Source of the DNA: Mariniphaga sp.
GTDB taxonomy: Bacteria > Bacteroidota > Bacteroidia > Bacteroidales > Prolixibacteraceae
Reading direction: 5' to 3'
Assembly: GCA_024636975.1 (NCBI GenBank)
Contig: JAGXGA010000011.1
Coordinates: 1-64,000, forward strand
Length of the DNA: 64,000 nucleotides
Positions 45,862 to 53,487 of this stretch are shown here, one piece after another (position 1 is the first letter of the stretch; every line of letters starts with the position of its first letter). The translations under genes were made by a program, and so were the position numbers. The notes below the pieces were generated by a model. It was given only the letters and a program-made list of their open reading frames with translations, did no database searches and was not told the DNA's origin.

Positions 45862-46332
45862 ATGGATAATGATGTTCTACATTTTAGTACTCTGGACGAT
45901 GGCTATGATTATTTCATAAACGACAGATGGAGAAAGAAATATCATTTCAGAATTTTTACGTTTCCTGTCCCATCGGGTATACTTTCAGAAGCTGTTGAGG
46001 TTATAGATGAATCATCAAAAAGAGTTCCCAGGAGATTTTCAGTTTTATCAGACTTTCATGCCAATACAGAACAGGCAGAATTACAGCTTAAAACTAAAAT
46101 AAAAAAAAGCATTAATCAGAGGCATTTAAAACGGGGGAAGCCGGAAATTTCAGAAGAAGATGTTATAAGGGGAACGATAGGTTATACCGGCTATGCCGAT
46201 ACAGCATTCGATTTGCAGTTTGAAATTGATGGCAGGAGAATCACGGTGGAACAATTTGTTAAAATGCTGGATGTTTACCAGGGGTTTAATTTCAAGCTAA
46301 AGATTTATGATCCGACTGATGATATGGACTAA
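45862..46332 (+). CDS. Hypothetical protein
   Basis: A 156-residue soluble protein, no signal peptide or membrane segment. It has a basic middle (KTKIKKSINQRHLKRGKPEIS) and an acidic end (YDPTDDMD). I do not recognise its family. The pattern RGTIGYTGYADTAFDLQFEIDGRRITVEQFVKMLDVYQGFNFKLKIYDPTDD suggests a compact alpha/beta domain. It is followed at 105 bases by another unknown gene on the same strand; the two are likely one unit. A short frame between them ends in a similar acidic motif. Confidence 0.6.
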   Translation: MDNDVLHFSTLDDGYDYFINDRWRKKYHFRIFTFPVPSGILSEAVEVIDESSKRVPRRFSVLSDFHANTEQAELQLKTKIKKSINQRHLKRGKPEISEEDVIRGTIGYTGYADTAFDLQFEIDGRRITVEQFVKMLDVYQGFNFKLKIYDPTDDMD

Positions 46333-46437
46333 AACAGTGGTTTAAAAAAATTGAAGAAAAACATAACCAGTAAGCATAAATGGACTTCTTTTGAAGATCC
46401 AACAGAGGATAATGATTAAAATAATTGATTGTAATTG

Positions 46438-46860
46438 ATGCAAAAGATTTATGTAGATTTTATAGATGGCACAAAATATTTAGTTCCGGTAAATGCGGAA
46501 GAAATAGGGCCTGAAATGTATCTGATACTGGATGACGAAGAATATAAAAATAAAGATTCAAGTGAGCTGTTCGAGTTTTATCCCGGCGATATTGTAGAAG
46601 CAGAAGATACAGATGACCTGGATTTGGAATATCAGCATGTGGCTGTTTCATTAATTTCAGCTGGTGAAAATTCACTTGAAAGAAGATATTTAAGATTTAA
46701 ATTTTACAGTACCCAAAGATTAATGACTGTTAGTAAAGAAACAGCAGAAGAATATAAAGAAGTTATTGAACGTATTGTTGATGAAAAGAGAAAAGGTTTG
46801 TTCTTCTATAAAGGCATCACCGAAACTGTAGAATTCCTTTATGGCTTTGTGAAAAAATGA
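46438..46860 (+). CDS. Hypothetical protein
   Basis: A 140-residue, strongly acidic soluble protein (DDEEYKNKDSSELFEFYPGDIVEAEDTDDLDLEYQ). The second half is basic-amphipathic and ends in FYKGITETVEFLYGFVKK. The family is not recognised. The frame begins at a TTG at 46435, but the ATG at 46438 is the obvious start. It pairs with the gene at 45862. Acidic small proteins next to a basic partner can be inhibitor or immunity proteins, but nothing in the sequence proves it. Confidence 0.6.
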   Translation: MQKIYVDFIDGTKYLVPVNAEEIGPEMYLILDDEEYKNKDSSELFEFYPGDIVEAEDTDDLDLEYQHVAVSLISAGENSLERRYLRFKFYSTQRLMTVSKETAEEYKEVIERIVDEKRKGLFFYKGITETVEFLYGFVKK

Positions 46861-47362
46861 CCTTTGTAATTATGCTGATTCGGGTGTTAAAGAGGGGAGG
46901 GGTTATCTATTGATGAAAGGAATTAGCACAACTTTTTCTGACAGCGATGAAAGACAGCATCGGATGACATTCCTTCAAACAAAGAAATGCCTGGATCGGG
47001 ATACCGGGTGGTACGAATTTCTGTCACGCAAACTGATACCAGGGAAGAGGGGATATTTTCTTAATTGTCTGAACCTTGATTCATAGGACTATCTTGATTA
47101 CCCTGATTCCTTAAAATCATGGACATCATGTTAATCAAGCGAATCATGGTTCAGACTTTTATGGACATCATGTGAATCAGGAAAATCAGGGTTCAGACTT
47201 TCCTTTAATCCTGTCCATCAGGTTAATCAGGAAAATCGTGTTGTCCCGCAGGGCATCGGGATTAACAACTTCCGGTTAGTGTGTTATATTACCCATGCTC
47301 ATTTCATGCAATTAAAATTCTTTTCTTCAAATATACCGGGCATAACAAATGAGGCAGTGGGC
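46861..47362. repeat. Repeats R5 and long R6 element
   Basis: An R5-like copy lies at 46973-47036 (CCTGGATCGGGATACCGGGTGG, then a degenerate GTACGAATTTCTGTCACGC hairpin). An R6 element lies at 47064-47240 and is extended by a third tandem half unit relative to the copy at 45646. No gene is seen. Confidence 0.6.
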
Positions 47363-47752
47363 TTAACTTAAATTCTCATGAAGGCATAAAATATTTCCTT
47401 CAGGATCTTTGAACCAGGCAGCTTTTTCCGATCCAATTGTGCAGATATGATTAATGGTTTTAATGTCAGGGAGATCATAATCCTCGAAGGCAATACCTTT
47501 TTCCTGAAGCTGTTCAACTACTTTGTCAATGTCTTTAATTTGGAATGTTAGCGCAGTATGCTCAGCTTTTGTCCCTTCATCTTTTTGAAGTAGGCTAATA
47601 CGGGTTCCCTGTCCTCCCTCAAAAGTTTGATTACCTTCGGCGGTGACCTTTCCTGGTTTTAATCCCAGCGTTTCTTTATAAAACCGATATGCACGTTCCC
47701 GGTCCTTAACCGGAAGGATAACTGTGATCCCTGCTTTTGCCAGTGTTTCCAT
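47363..47752 (-). CDS. VOC-family (glyoxalase-like) protein
   Basis: A 129-residue single VOC module: ITVILPVKDRERAYRFYKETLGLKPGKV, then TRISLLQKDEGT, HTALTFQIKDIDKVVEQLQEKGIAFEDYD and AAWFKDPEGNILCLHENLS with the late Glu. Members are dioxygenases, glyoxalases or antibiotic-resistance binders. The frame is open 65 codons further up, but only the part from ATG 47752 matches the family; an ATG at 47779 is also possible. It is divergent from the decarboxylase-like gene. Confidence 0.8.
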   Translation of the reverse strand: METLAKAGITVILPVKDRERAYRFYKETLGLKPGKVTAEGNQTFEGGQGTRISLLQKDEGTKAEHTALTFQIKDIDKVVEQLQEKGIAFEDYDLPDIKTINHICTIGSEKAAWFKDPEGNILCLHENLS

Positions 47753-47966
47753 TTGCTGTTCCTTCTTAAATGTTTTCATTACTGTGTGATACGAACTGAC
47801 AAAAGGTTTGGTTTCATAAAAACATTTTAGTTTGACGAAAGCTTGATTGAACAATTGGATAATGGAGCTTGAACTGAAATGACCTTGGAAATCGCCCGCA
47901 ACCGGCAACTTTTCATATCGCAAAACGTTGACATTCATTGAAGTCATAATTGTTGATCAAATAATA

Positions 47967-49250
47967 ATGAAAAAGCTTAATCTGTACGTATTCTCACTTT
48001 TCTTTCTTTTGTTGTTTTCTTTCACAGATCAATCCAGGCAAAATGAAAGTAGTAAAAGTGACTATGGCTCTAAGACCAGAGAATTAATAAACCTTGTTGA
48101 TGCAAATCCAGAAATTAAATCATTGCTATTAGCTTCAATCGAACAGGCCAGGAAAATCAATCCGGATAAGCAAACAAACCCGGCTCAAACATTAGAGGAG
48201 TATTACGAATTTGTTGCATTGACTGAAAATGCAATGCCTTGGCAATTCTTAGAAGTTGATTATGCAAATTCCTTGTATGAAAGAATCGACCAAAGTTTGT
48301 GCTACTTCTTTTTTATAAATGACCAACCGCTTGATGCTCTGGAGGGAAAGGGATACTTTAATAATTCCTTACAATACCATGAGCCTTACAAATCGTGGTT
48401 AACCAGCTTTAATAAGTCCTATGGTGAATATATGGATTCAGAAGCCTCCTGGAACGAGGATTATTATCAAATCGCCTTGTCGGATGGGATTTTTGGTCTG
48501 CAAAATGGTTGGTACGAAGACCCTTCCAACTGGAATACCTTTAATCAATTCTTTGCGAGGCATTTAACGTCTCCTGCCGAAAGACCCATTGCAGAGCCGT
48601 GTGATAATAGCGTAGTGGTATCCCCGGCAGATGCCCAGCCTCAGGGCGTATGGGCCATTGATAGCAATTCTGTGATTATCGAGAAAGAGGGGATTGCGAT
48701 TAAATCAGCAACTTTATACGATTTAAAAAATCTTATCGGAAGGGAAAGCGAATACGTTGAATCATTTGCGAATGGTACCTTCACCCATTCATTTTTGGAT
48801 GTTGGTGATTACCATCGGTATCATTTTCCGCTAAGTGGAGTAGTAAAAGAAATGCGCATCATTCCCGGTGAAAGCGTTTCAGGCGGCTACACCACCTGGG
48901 ATCCGAAAAATAAGCGATACCAATTTGATGCTTCCTCGGTGGCCTGGCAAGCCATTGAGACGCGAGGGTGTGTGATTTTAGAAACGGAAGAATATGGCTT
49001 AGTTGCGTTGCTCCCTGTAGGTATGTGGCCAGTTTCTTCTGTAAACTTTGAAGACAATTTGCAAGTTGGTGATCAAGTTTCAAAAGGCGATATGCTGGGC
49101 TACTTTCTTTTTGGAGGGTCGGATTTCATCATGATATTTCAAGATAAGGCACAATTCACGTTAAACGCTCCCAGGAATTTAGAAAGTGACTCATATCAAC
49201 ACCTATTGATGGGTGAACGACTCGGATATTTTGGTAAAGGTAACCAATAA
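47967..49250 (+). CDS. Exported phosphatidylserine decarboxylase-like protein
   Basis: A 427-residue protein with a signal peptide or anchor (about 1-23). The PSD core occupies the second half: NTFNQFFARHL, VVSPADAQPQG, LDVGDYHRYHFPLSG with the catalytic His, and DQVSKGDMLGYFLFGGSDFIMIF where the Ser of GGS is the expected self-cleavage and pyruvoyl site. PSD makes phosphatidylethanolamine and normally sits at the inner membrane facing the cytosol. Here an exported form with a roughly 160-residue extra N-terminal domain is seen, a type found fused with a PSD-associated domain. Substrate and site of action are therefore open. Confidence 0.82.
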   Translation: MKKLNLYVFSLFFLLLFSFTDQSRQNESSKSDYGSKTRELINLVDANPEIKSLLLASIEQARKINPDKQTNPAQTLEEYYEFVALTENAMPWQFLEVDYANSLYERIDQSLCYFFFINDQPLDALEGKGYFNNSLQYHEPYKSWLTSFNKSYGEYMDSEASWNEDYYQIALSDGIFGLQNGWYEDPSNWNTFNQFFARHLTSPAERPIAEPCDNSVVVSPADAQPQGVWAIDSNSVIIEKEGIAIKSATLYDLKNLIGRESEYVESFANGTFTHSFLDVGDYHRYHFPLSGVVKEMRIIPGESVSGGYTTWDPKNKRYQFDASSVAWQAIETRGCVILETEEYGLVALLPVGMWPVSSVNFEDNLQVGDQVSKGDMLGYFLFGGSDFIMIFQDKAQFTLNAPRNLESDSYQHLLMGERLGYFGKGNQ

Positions 49251-49253
49251 CAA

Positions 49254-49835
49254 ATGCCAAGGCGGCGGCTAACGACCCAATCTCCCCTAAATACTGAAGG
49301 TGATTTTTACAGACTCAAATTTGTTCTCCCTGACTCTTCAGTATTATCTGACACTGTGATACTTTCTGATTTTAATGGATTTGAAAATTATCTGAATTAT
49401 AACTTAAACCTTGAAAAGAAAATTGAAATAGGATTTACTGACATTAACCTACTTAATAGTATGGAACTTAAAGAGATAAAGTTTGATAATCAGCAAGTAT
49501 ACGAGCCTATACTTTATTTACAGCCTTATCAGGTAAATGAATTTCATACGATTTACTACAATTCGACCATGCCAATCGAGGATGTAAAAAAGGTTGAGAG
49601 TACTGTTAAGAGGTTAAGTTCGTATTTTCCGATAAACCAGCAGGTTGACATTGTATTTTTGGATACAGAACCAGATTATACGATTAAATTCTTTGTGGTT
49701 AAAGATTTGTGGCAAAATGCCGGAGTAACAGAAAGACTTAAAAGCACAGTTGATTATATAAAAAGTAGCGGAGTTAACAAAAAAATTAATTTAGTATTAA
49801 TAGATAATCAGACTTTTAAAGAGATACAAATATAA
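49254..49835 (+). CDS. Hypothetical protein, start uncertain
   Basis: A 193-codon frame that starts just 3 bases after the decarboxylase-like gene, with a basic N-terminus (MPRRRLTTQSP) that may not be native. The body is soluble and alpha/beta-like, with two similar endings of strands (VDIVFLDTEPDYTIKFFVV and INLVLIDNQTF). The family is not recognised. Base composition is clearly more AT-rich than in the preceding gene, and the sequence AAGGCGGCGGCTAACGACC at the boundary looks like a junction. The gene may have lost its true 5' end on insertion. Confidence 0.5.
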   Translation: MPRRRLTTQSPLNTEGDFYRLKFVLPDSSVLSDTVILSDFNGFENYLNYNLNLEKKIEIGFTDINLLNSMELKEIKFDNQQVYEPILYLQPYQVNEFHTIYYNSTMPIEDVKKVESTVKRLSSYFPINQQVDIVFLDTEPDYTIKFFVVKDLWQNAGVTERLKSTVDYIKSSGVNKKINLVLIDNQTFKEIQI

Positions 49836-49995
49836 GCCACGTTCAACACAACACGCGGTATAAAAAATTGCCGGCATTCAGCAATAATGATTGCTTCCTT
49901 ATTGGCAGTGATGTTAGAATAAAAGTTCCTCAAAATAAATTCTTGCTGAAAAGTAATTTATTATTTACCTTTGAATGTGATTTAGAAGTATACAA
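49836..49995. other. Cassette-like spacer with inverted words
   Basis: The sequence runs CACGTTCAACACAACACGCGG, TGCCGGCATTCAGC and then GGCAGTGATGTTAGAATAA. Imperfect inverted words (TGCCGGC and TTGGCA) make a folded spacer similar in style to those near 50590 and 54435. This is suggestive only. Confidence 0.25.
49942..49973 (+). promoter_or_regulatory. Promoter of hicAB
   Basis: CTTG at 49942-49945 and TACCTTTG at 49966-49973 are 20 bases apart and match the Bacteroidota pattern. The hicA ATG lies 22 bases downstream of the -7 box. Confidence 0.45.
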
Positions 49996-50184
49996 ATGAA
50001 ATGTTCTGAACTATATCGACTTTTGAAGAAAGATGGCTGGTTTCCAATTTCACAAAAAGGGTCACATGTTAAATTGAAACATGATCATAAAGATGGTATA
50101 ATAATTTTTCCAAATCATGGAAGCCAGGAAGTCGGAAAAGGGCTTGAGAAAAAAATACTGAAGGATGCAGGAATAATATTGTAA
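49996..50184 (+). CDS. hicA: HicA toxin (mRNA interferase)
   Basis: A 62-residue dsRNA-binding-fold toxin. It has the family pattern CSELYRLLKKDGWFPISQKGSHVKLKHDH, with the catalytic His in GSHVKL, and ends in IIFPNHGSQEVGKGLEKKILKDAGI. HicA cleaves mRNA and is neutralised by HicB, encoded 10 bases downstream. Length and motif are complete, so it should be active. It sits in the AT-rich accessory stretch ahead of the defence island. Confidence 0.9.
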   Translation: MKCSELYRLLKKDGWFPISQKGSHVKLKHDHKDGIIIFPNHGSQEVGKGLEKKILKDAGIIL

Positions 50185-50194
50185 AACAGGAATT

Positions 50195-50590
50195 ATGAAA
50201 AAATATAAGAAAAAAGTAAAAATAATTGTAGAGAAAACAAAGACAGGATTTTCGGCTTATTCTGAAGAATATCCAATATTCACGACGGGAAGGACTATTC
50301 CTGAATTATTAAATAATGCACTCGAAGCTACTCAATTAAATTTTGAAAAGGATTTTGAAATTACACATGAAAATTTGAAATTTGAAATTGACTTTGCACA
50401 ATTTTTTCAATACTACAAAGTGCTGAATTCAAAATTTCTTGCAGAAAAAATTGGAATGAATCCAACTTTACTGTCTCAATATGTGCAAGGACATAAAAAA
50501 CCATCTGAAAGCCAAACTGAAAAGATATTAAGTGGAATTCATCAAATTGGACAAGAATTATCTGAAATGAATTTAATATATAGAAGTTAA
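50195..50590 (+). CDS. hicB: HicB antitoxin
   Basis: A 131-residue HicB. The N-terminal half has the degenerate RNase H-like HicB fold (KIIVEKTKTGFSAYSEEYPIFTTGRTIPELLNNALEATQLNF). The C-terminal part is a Cro/C1-type helix-turn-helix (NSKFLAEKIGMNPTLLSQYVQGHKKPSESQTEKILSGI), which autoregulates the operon in known systems. It lies 10 bases after hicA. Confidence 0.9.
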   Translation: MKKYKKKVKIIVEKTKTGFSAYSEEYPIFTTGRTIPELLNNALEATQLNFEKDFEITHENLKFEIDFAQFFQYYKVLNSKFLAEKIGMNPTLLSQYVQGHKKPSESQTEKILSGIHQIGQELSEMNLIYRS

Positions 50591-50668
50591 ACCACAGGCT
50601 ATAACATAGTGCAAATTTCAGGGCTGGGTCTGGTGGTATTCGATCGTCGGATTCACGATTGATTTCCC

Positions 50669-51121
50669 TTGTCCGTTGGATTACCGTTAGCAACAGCTTT
50701 TTTGATTGTTGGAGGAAGTTTGGAAAATAAGAAATTCTCCAGGTCTGCCGAAGGTTTATTAAATGGAAAAGCGTACATTTTTAATACAAAGGGGTTTTTT
50801 AAGAAATACACTGAAATTATTGATGTTGCTGATAAAATAGTTATTGGTAAAATCGAATACAACAGCTGGAAAACAAAAGCAAAAATAGTGGTTAACGGCA
50901 AAACGGTTCATTTCAGGTATGCCAATTTCCTGAACACCAAATGGCAACTTGTTGATTCTGATGGAATCATTATGACTTTCAAGGGGTCCTTAACAAGCGG
51001 CCAAGTCACTGCCAGTAAAGATGATGCTGCATTAATATTATCGGGACTGTTTGTTGTAAATTATTTCTGGCATGTACCGGTTGTCCTATTGATTGTCGTT
51101 CTTTTAATAATCGTCCGGTAA
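50669..51121 (+). CDS. Hypothetical protein, probably 5' truncated
   Basis: A 150-codon frame with no ATG near its start; TTG at 50669 is the first usable codon after an in-frame TGA at 50660. It begins with a partial hydrophobic segment (GLPLATAFLIVGG), has a soluble central domain (LLNGKAYIFNTKGFFKKYTEI, GKIEYNSWKTKAKIVVNGKTVHF) and ends in a membrane segment (HVPVVLLIVVLLIIVR). The family is not recognised. The missing start and the nearby junction-like sequence suggest that the front of the gene was lost. Confidence 0.45.
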   Translation: MSVGLPLATAFLIVGGSLENKKFSRSAEGLLNGKAYIFNTKGFFKKYTEIIDVADKIVIGKIEYNSWKTKAKIVVNGKTVHFRYANFLNTKWQLVDSDGIIMTFKGSLTSGQVTASKDDAALILSGLFVVNYFWHVPVVLLIVVLLIIVR

Positions 51122-51214
51122 TGTAAACGTGTAAGTTAAAAAGGCTTTGGCTTGACTGGATCGCAACTATTTTCCTTGAAATAATTTAAATTTATGGTTT
51201 ATTAAAAATAGATT

Positions 51215-51886
51215 ATGGATGAGGATTGGCTGATTTATTTTGATTACAGTTTCAGATCGTGTCCGGATGCAGAAAGGCATTTGGATCCTGGTTATTTCAT
51301 AAAGGACATCAGCATGAATATTTTTAAGGAAGCAGATTTGGAGGATGATGCTTCAGAAGAACTGCTGATAGGAAAAGCCGGATTTAAAGTAATATATGCT
51401 GATCAGGCAATCAATGCAGGAGTTTATCTTTCTGATGTGTTTGATTGCTATGAATACAGCTTTCGCCACGGACAGGAAATCATTGATTTTTCTGCTGGAG
51501 AGATCAAAGGTGACATTCAGGAATTCTTTGATTATGGAGTAATCAGCAGCAACATTTGTATTATCCAGGAAATTGCCATACTCCCGGAATACAGGGGGCA
51601 TAAAATAGCAGTAAAAGCTGTGCGGGATATAATTTTTAATTACAGCCAGGTATGCAATTTATTTGTTATCCAGCCTTTCCCAATGCAATTTGAGAAAGGT
51701 ATTGCAGAAGGGGACGAGTGGGTGAATCGTCTCAATCTTGATAAATTTACAAGTCCTAAAGAAACGGCTTTTCAGAAGCTGAGGGATTATTATTTGAAGT
51801 ACATGGGATTTCAACAGATTCCAGGCTATAAGAATTTGTTATTTTACTGCAGTTCGTTTAAGAATGAAAGGTTAGATGGTGATTAA
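51215..51886 (+). CDS. GNAT-fold acetyltransferase-like protein
   Basis: A 223-residue protein. The centre (about 115-155) has the GNAT core: ICIIQEIAILPEYRGHKIAVKAVRDIIFNYSQVCNLFVIQPFP, where YRGHKIA is the acetyl-CoA loop in a variant form. The first 100 residues have no match I can name and are acidic. The C-terminal part contains FQKLRDYYLKYMGFQQIP, the usual end of a GNAT fold. The substrate is unknown. Confidence 0.65.
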   Translation: MDEDWLIYFDYSFRSCPDAERHLDPGYFIKDISMNIFKEADLEDDASEELLIGKAGFKVIYADQAINAGVYLSDVFDCYEYSFRHGQEIIDFSAGEIKGDIQEFFDYGVISSNICIIQEIAILPEYRGHKIAVKAVRDIIFNYSQVCNLFVIQPFPMQFEKGIAEGDEWVNRLNLDKFTSPKETAFQKLRDYYLKYMGFQQIPGYKNLLFYCSSFKNERLDGD

Positions 51887-52428
51887 AATTTTTACGTCGG
51901 GAAACGAGTTGACACGGTTTAGTCCCTCTGCTCCTTGCCCTCTGCCCTTTGCCCTTTGCCCTTCTTCACTTTCGCTCATAAAAGTTTTCCACAAATTCCT
52001 CCCTCCTATTGTTTTGCAATGAAATGATTTATAGATTTATTCCGTCAAACTTTTAATCCTTTATTATTGCCATACATACCGAAAACCGTACATACAAAAG
52101 TTTCCCAATAACAATTTTTTACATAAAAAGGAAATCCGTACAGCCGGCAGGTGATTTTAACAGGTACAGCAGATGGAGCAACAGCTTCCCGGATGTAACA
52201 GAGTTTTTAGTGCAATGATTTGACAGGGTAAAACCGGGTGCTGGGTGTGACTGAGATGGCGGAGCTATGAAAGGGCTTAAATTTATTGCAATAAAAAAGG
52301 AGAATATATAACATGAGAGTTGTACATATCCAACGGCCATTTGTTTAGTGAGATCAATAAATACGAATTGATAAATTAGTTAGGGGCAAGGCTAAAAAAA
52401 CCGATACAACAACCAAAAACAACTTATA
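51887..52428. repeat. Inverted R3 and leader of the defence island
   Basis: R3 lies in reverse orientation at 51919-51965 (CTCTGCCCTTTGCCC). The rest has no clear gene; a 73-codon minus-strand frame (52119-52340) lacks support. Just before the CD-NTase gene, at 52380-52402, the sequence GGGGCAAGGCTAAAAAAACC resembles GTTTGCAAGGCTAAAAAGACC at 54442-54462, after the CBASS pair. Confidence 0.5.
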
Positions 52429-53487
52429 ATGGTAAAAAATTATAGACAGCTAACAGAAAGTATTCGAGGCAGAATTAATCCTGAAAATTTTGAATTAAGA
52501 AAATCCTTTTCAGATGAGCTTGCAACAATTTCCTACAGTGAGGTACTGACTTACATTCGAATTGCGATGAAAGGTGTTGAACCAGAATACACGCAAAGAA
52601 GTAAAGATGCAGGAGAAAGAGTAAAAGAGCATTTATCGAAAAGGCTATCTGACGTTGTTTTTAAATATCAAGGTTCTGTAATGACTGACACTCATATTAA
52701 GGGTTATAGCGACATTGACCTACTTACTATTTGTGATAAATTTTATACATATGATGCTCCCAAAATCAAGCAGATACTTGAATCAGTAGAGCAGAAAAAT
52801 AGATATAGACAGACTTCTATTGAAAAAATGGTTAAGGAAGTTAACACAAGCTCTTATCAAGGAAATGCACTTCAAGATTTAAGAAAAATAAGAATTGATA
52901 GTGAATCAATTTTAGAAGATGTTTATGATATATGCGACACAACAAAACCAAAATCAATTAAAATTAAAAATCAAAGCCTAAATCGTGAAGTTGACGTAGT
53001 TATTGCCAATTGGTATGATGATGTAACTTCAGTTATCAATGACAAAGGTGAATATCGTGGAATTCAAGTTTATAATAAAGAAACTCATTCTAAAGGAAAT
53101 GCAGATTTTCCTTTTCTAAGCATTAAACGAATTAACGAAAAAAGTGCAGATACTATTGGTAGATTAAAAAAAATGATTCGCTTTTTGAAAAACACAAAAG
53201 CTAACTCAAATCAAGAAATCGACCTAAGTAGTTTTGATATTAATGCTGTTTGTTATGACATTGAAGTTGTGAAATATCAAACACTTTCATTTTATGAACT
53301 CGTTCCTGTAATCTATAATCAGCTAAAAGAAATCTGCACCAATCAAACTAAGGCAGATAGCATCATATCGGTGGATGGAAGAGAGTATATTTTTAAATAC
53401 AATTCAAGGAAACTTGAAAATCTGAAATTGTTGCTAGCTGAAGTTGAAGGAATATTTGTTGACCTTAAAAATACACTTGGCTTATGA
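52429..53487 (+). CDS. CBASS CD-NTase (cGAS/DncV-like nucleotidyltransferase)
   Basis: A 352-residue nucleotidyltransferase. The catalytic core is GS (Gly82-Ser83) with YSDIDL (Asp95, Asp97) in YQGSVMTDTHIKGYSDIDL, and the third carboxylate is Asp189 in NREVDVVIAN. These define the CD-NTase fold that makes cyclic oligonucleotide second messengers on phage infection. Characterised CD-NTases paired with a bacterial TIR-STING make cyclic di-GMP (Bacteroidota examples in the CdnE group); the product here is inferred from the partner. The stop overlaps the effector start by four bases, so the two are translationally coupled. It lacks Cap2/Cap3 neighbours, as in minimal type I CBASS. Confidence 0.88.
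   Translation: MVKNYRQLTESIRGRINPENFELRKSFSDELATISYSEVLTYIRIAMKGVEPEYTQRSKDAGERVKEHLSKRLSDVVFKYQGSVMTDTHIKGYSDIDLLTICDKFYTYDAPKIKQILESVEQKNRYRQTSIEKMVKEVNTSSYQGNALQDLRKIRIDSESILEDVYDICDTTKPKSIKIKNQSLNREVDVVIANWYDDVTSVINDKGEYRGIQVYNKETHSKGNADFPFLSIKRINEKSADTIGRLKKMIRFLKNTKANSNQEIDLSSFDINAVCYDIEVVKYQTLSFYELVPVIYNQLKEICTNQTKADSIISVDGREYIFKYNSRKLENLKLLLAEVEGIFVDLKNTLGL

Noticed and set aside
341-49275. Shared GGCTAACGACC words at 345 and 49266 as attachment sites
   Set aside because: Only about 11 bases are shared, one copy is in ordinary leader DNA, and no integrase is nearby; noted only as part of the cassette idea.
52119-52340. 73-codon minus-strand frame before the CD-NTase
   Set aside because: There is no start signal, domain or conserved pattern; it lies in the leader of the island.
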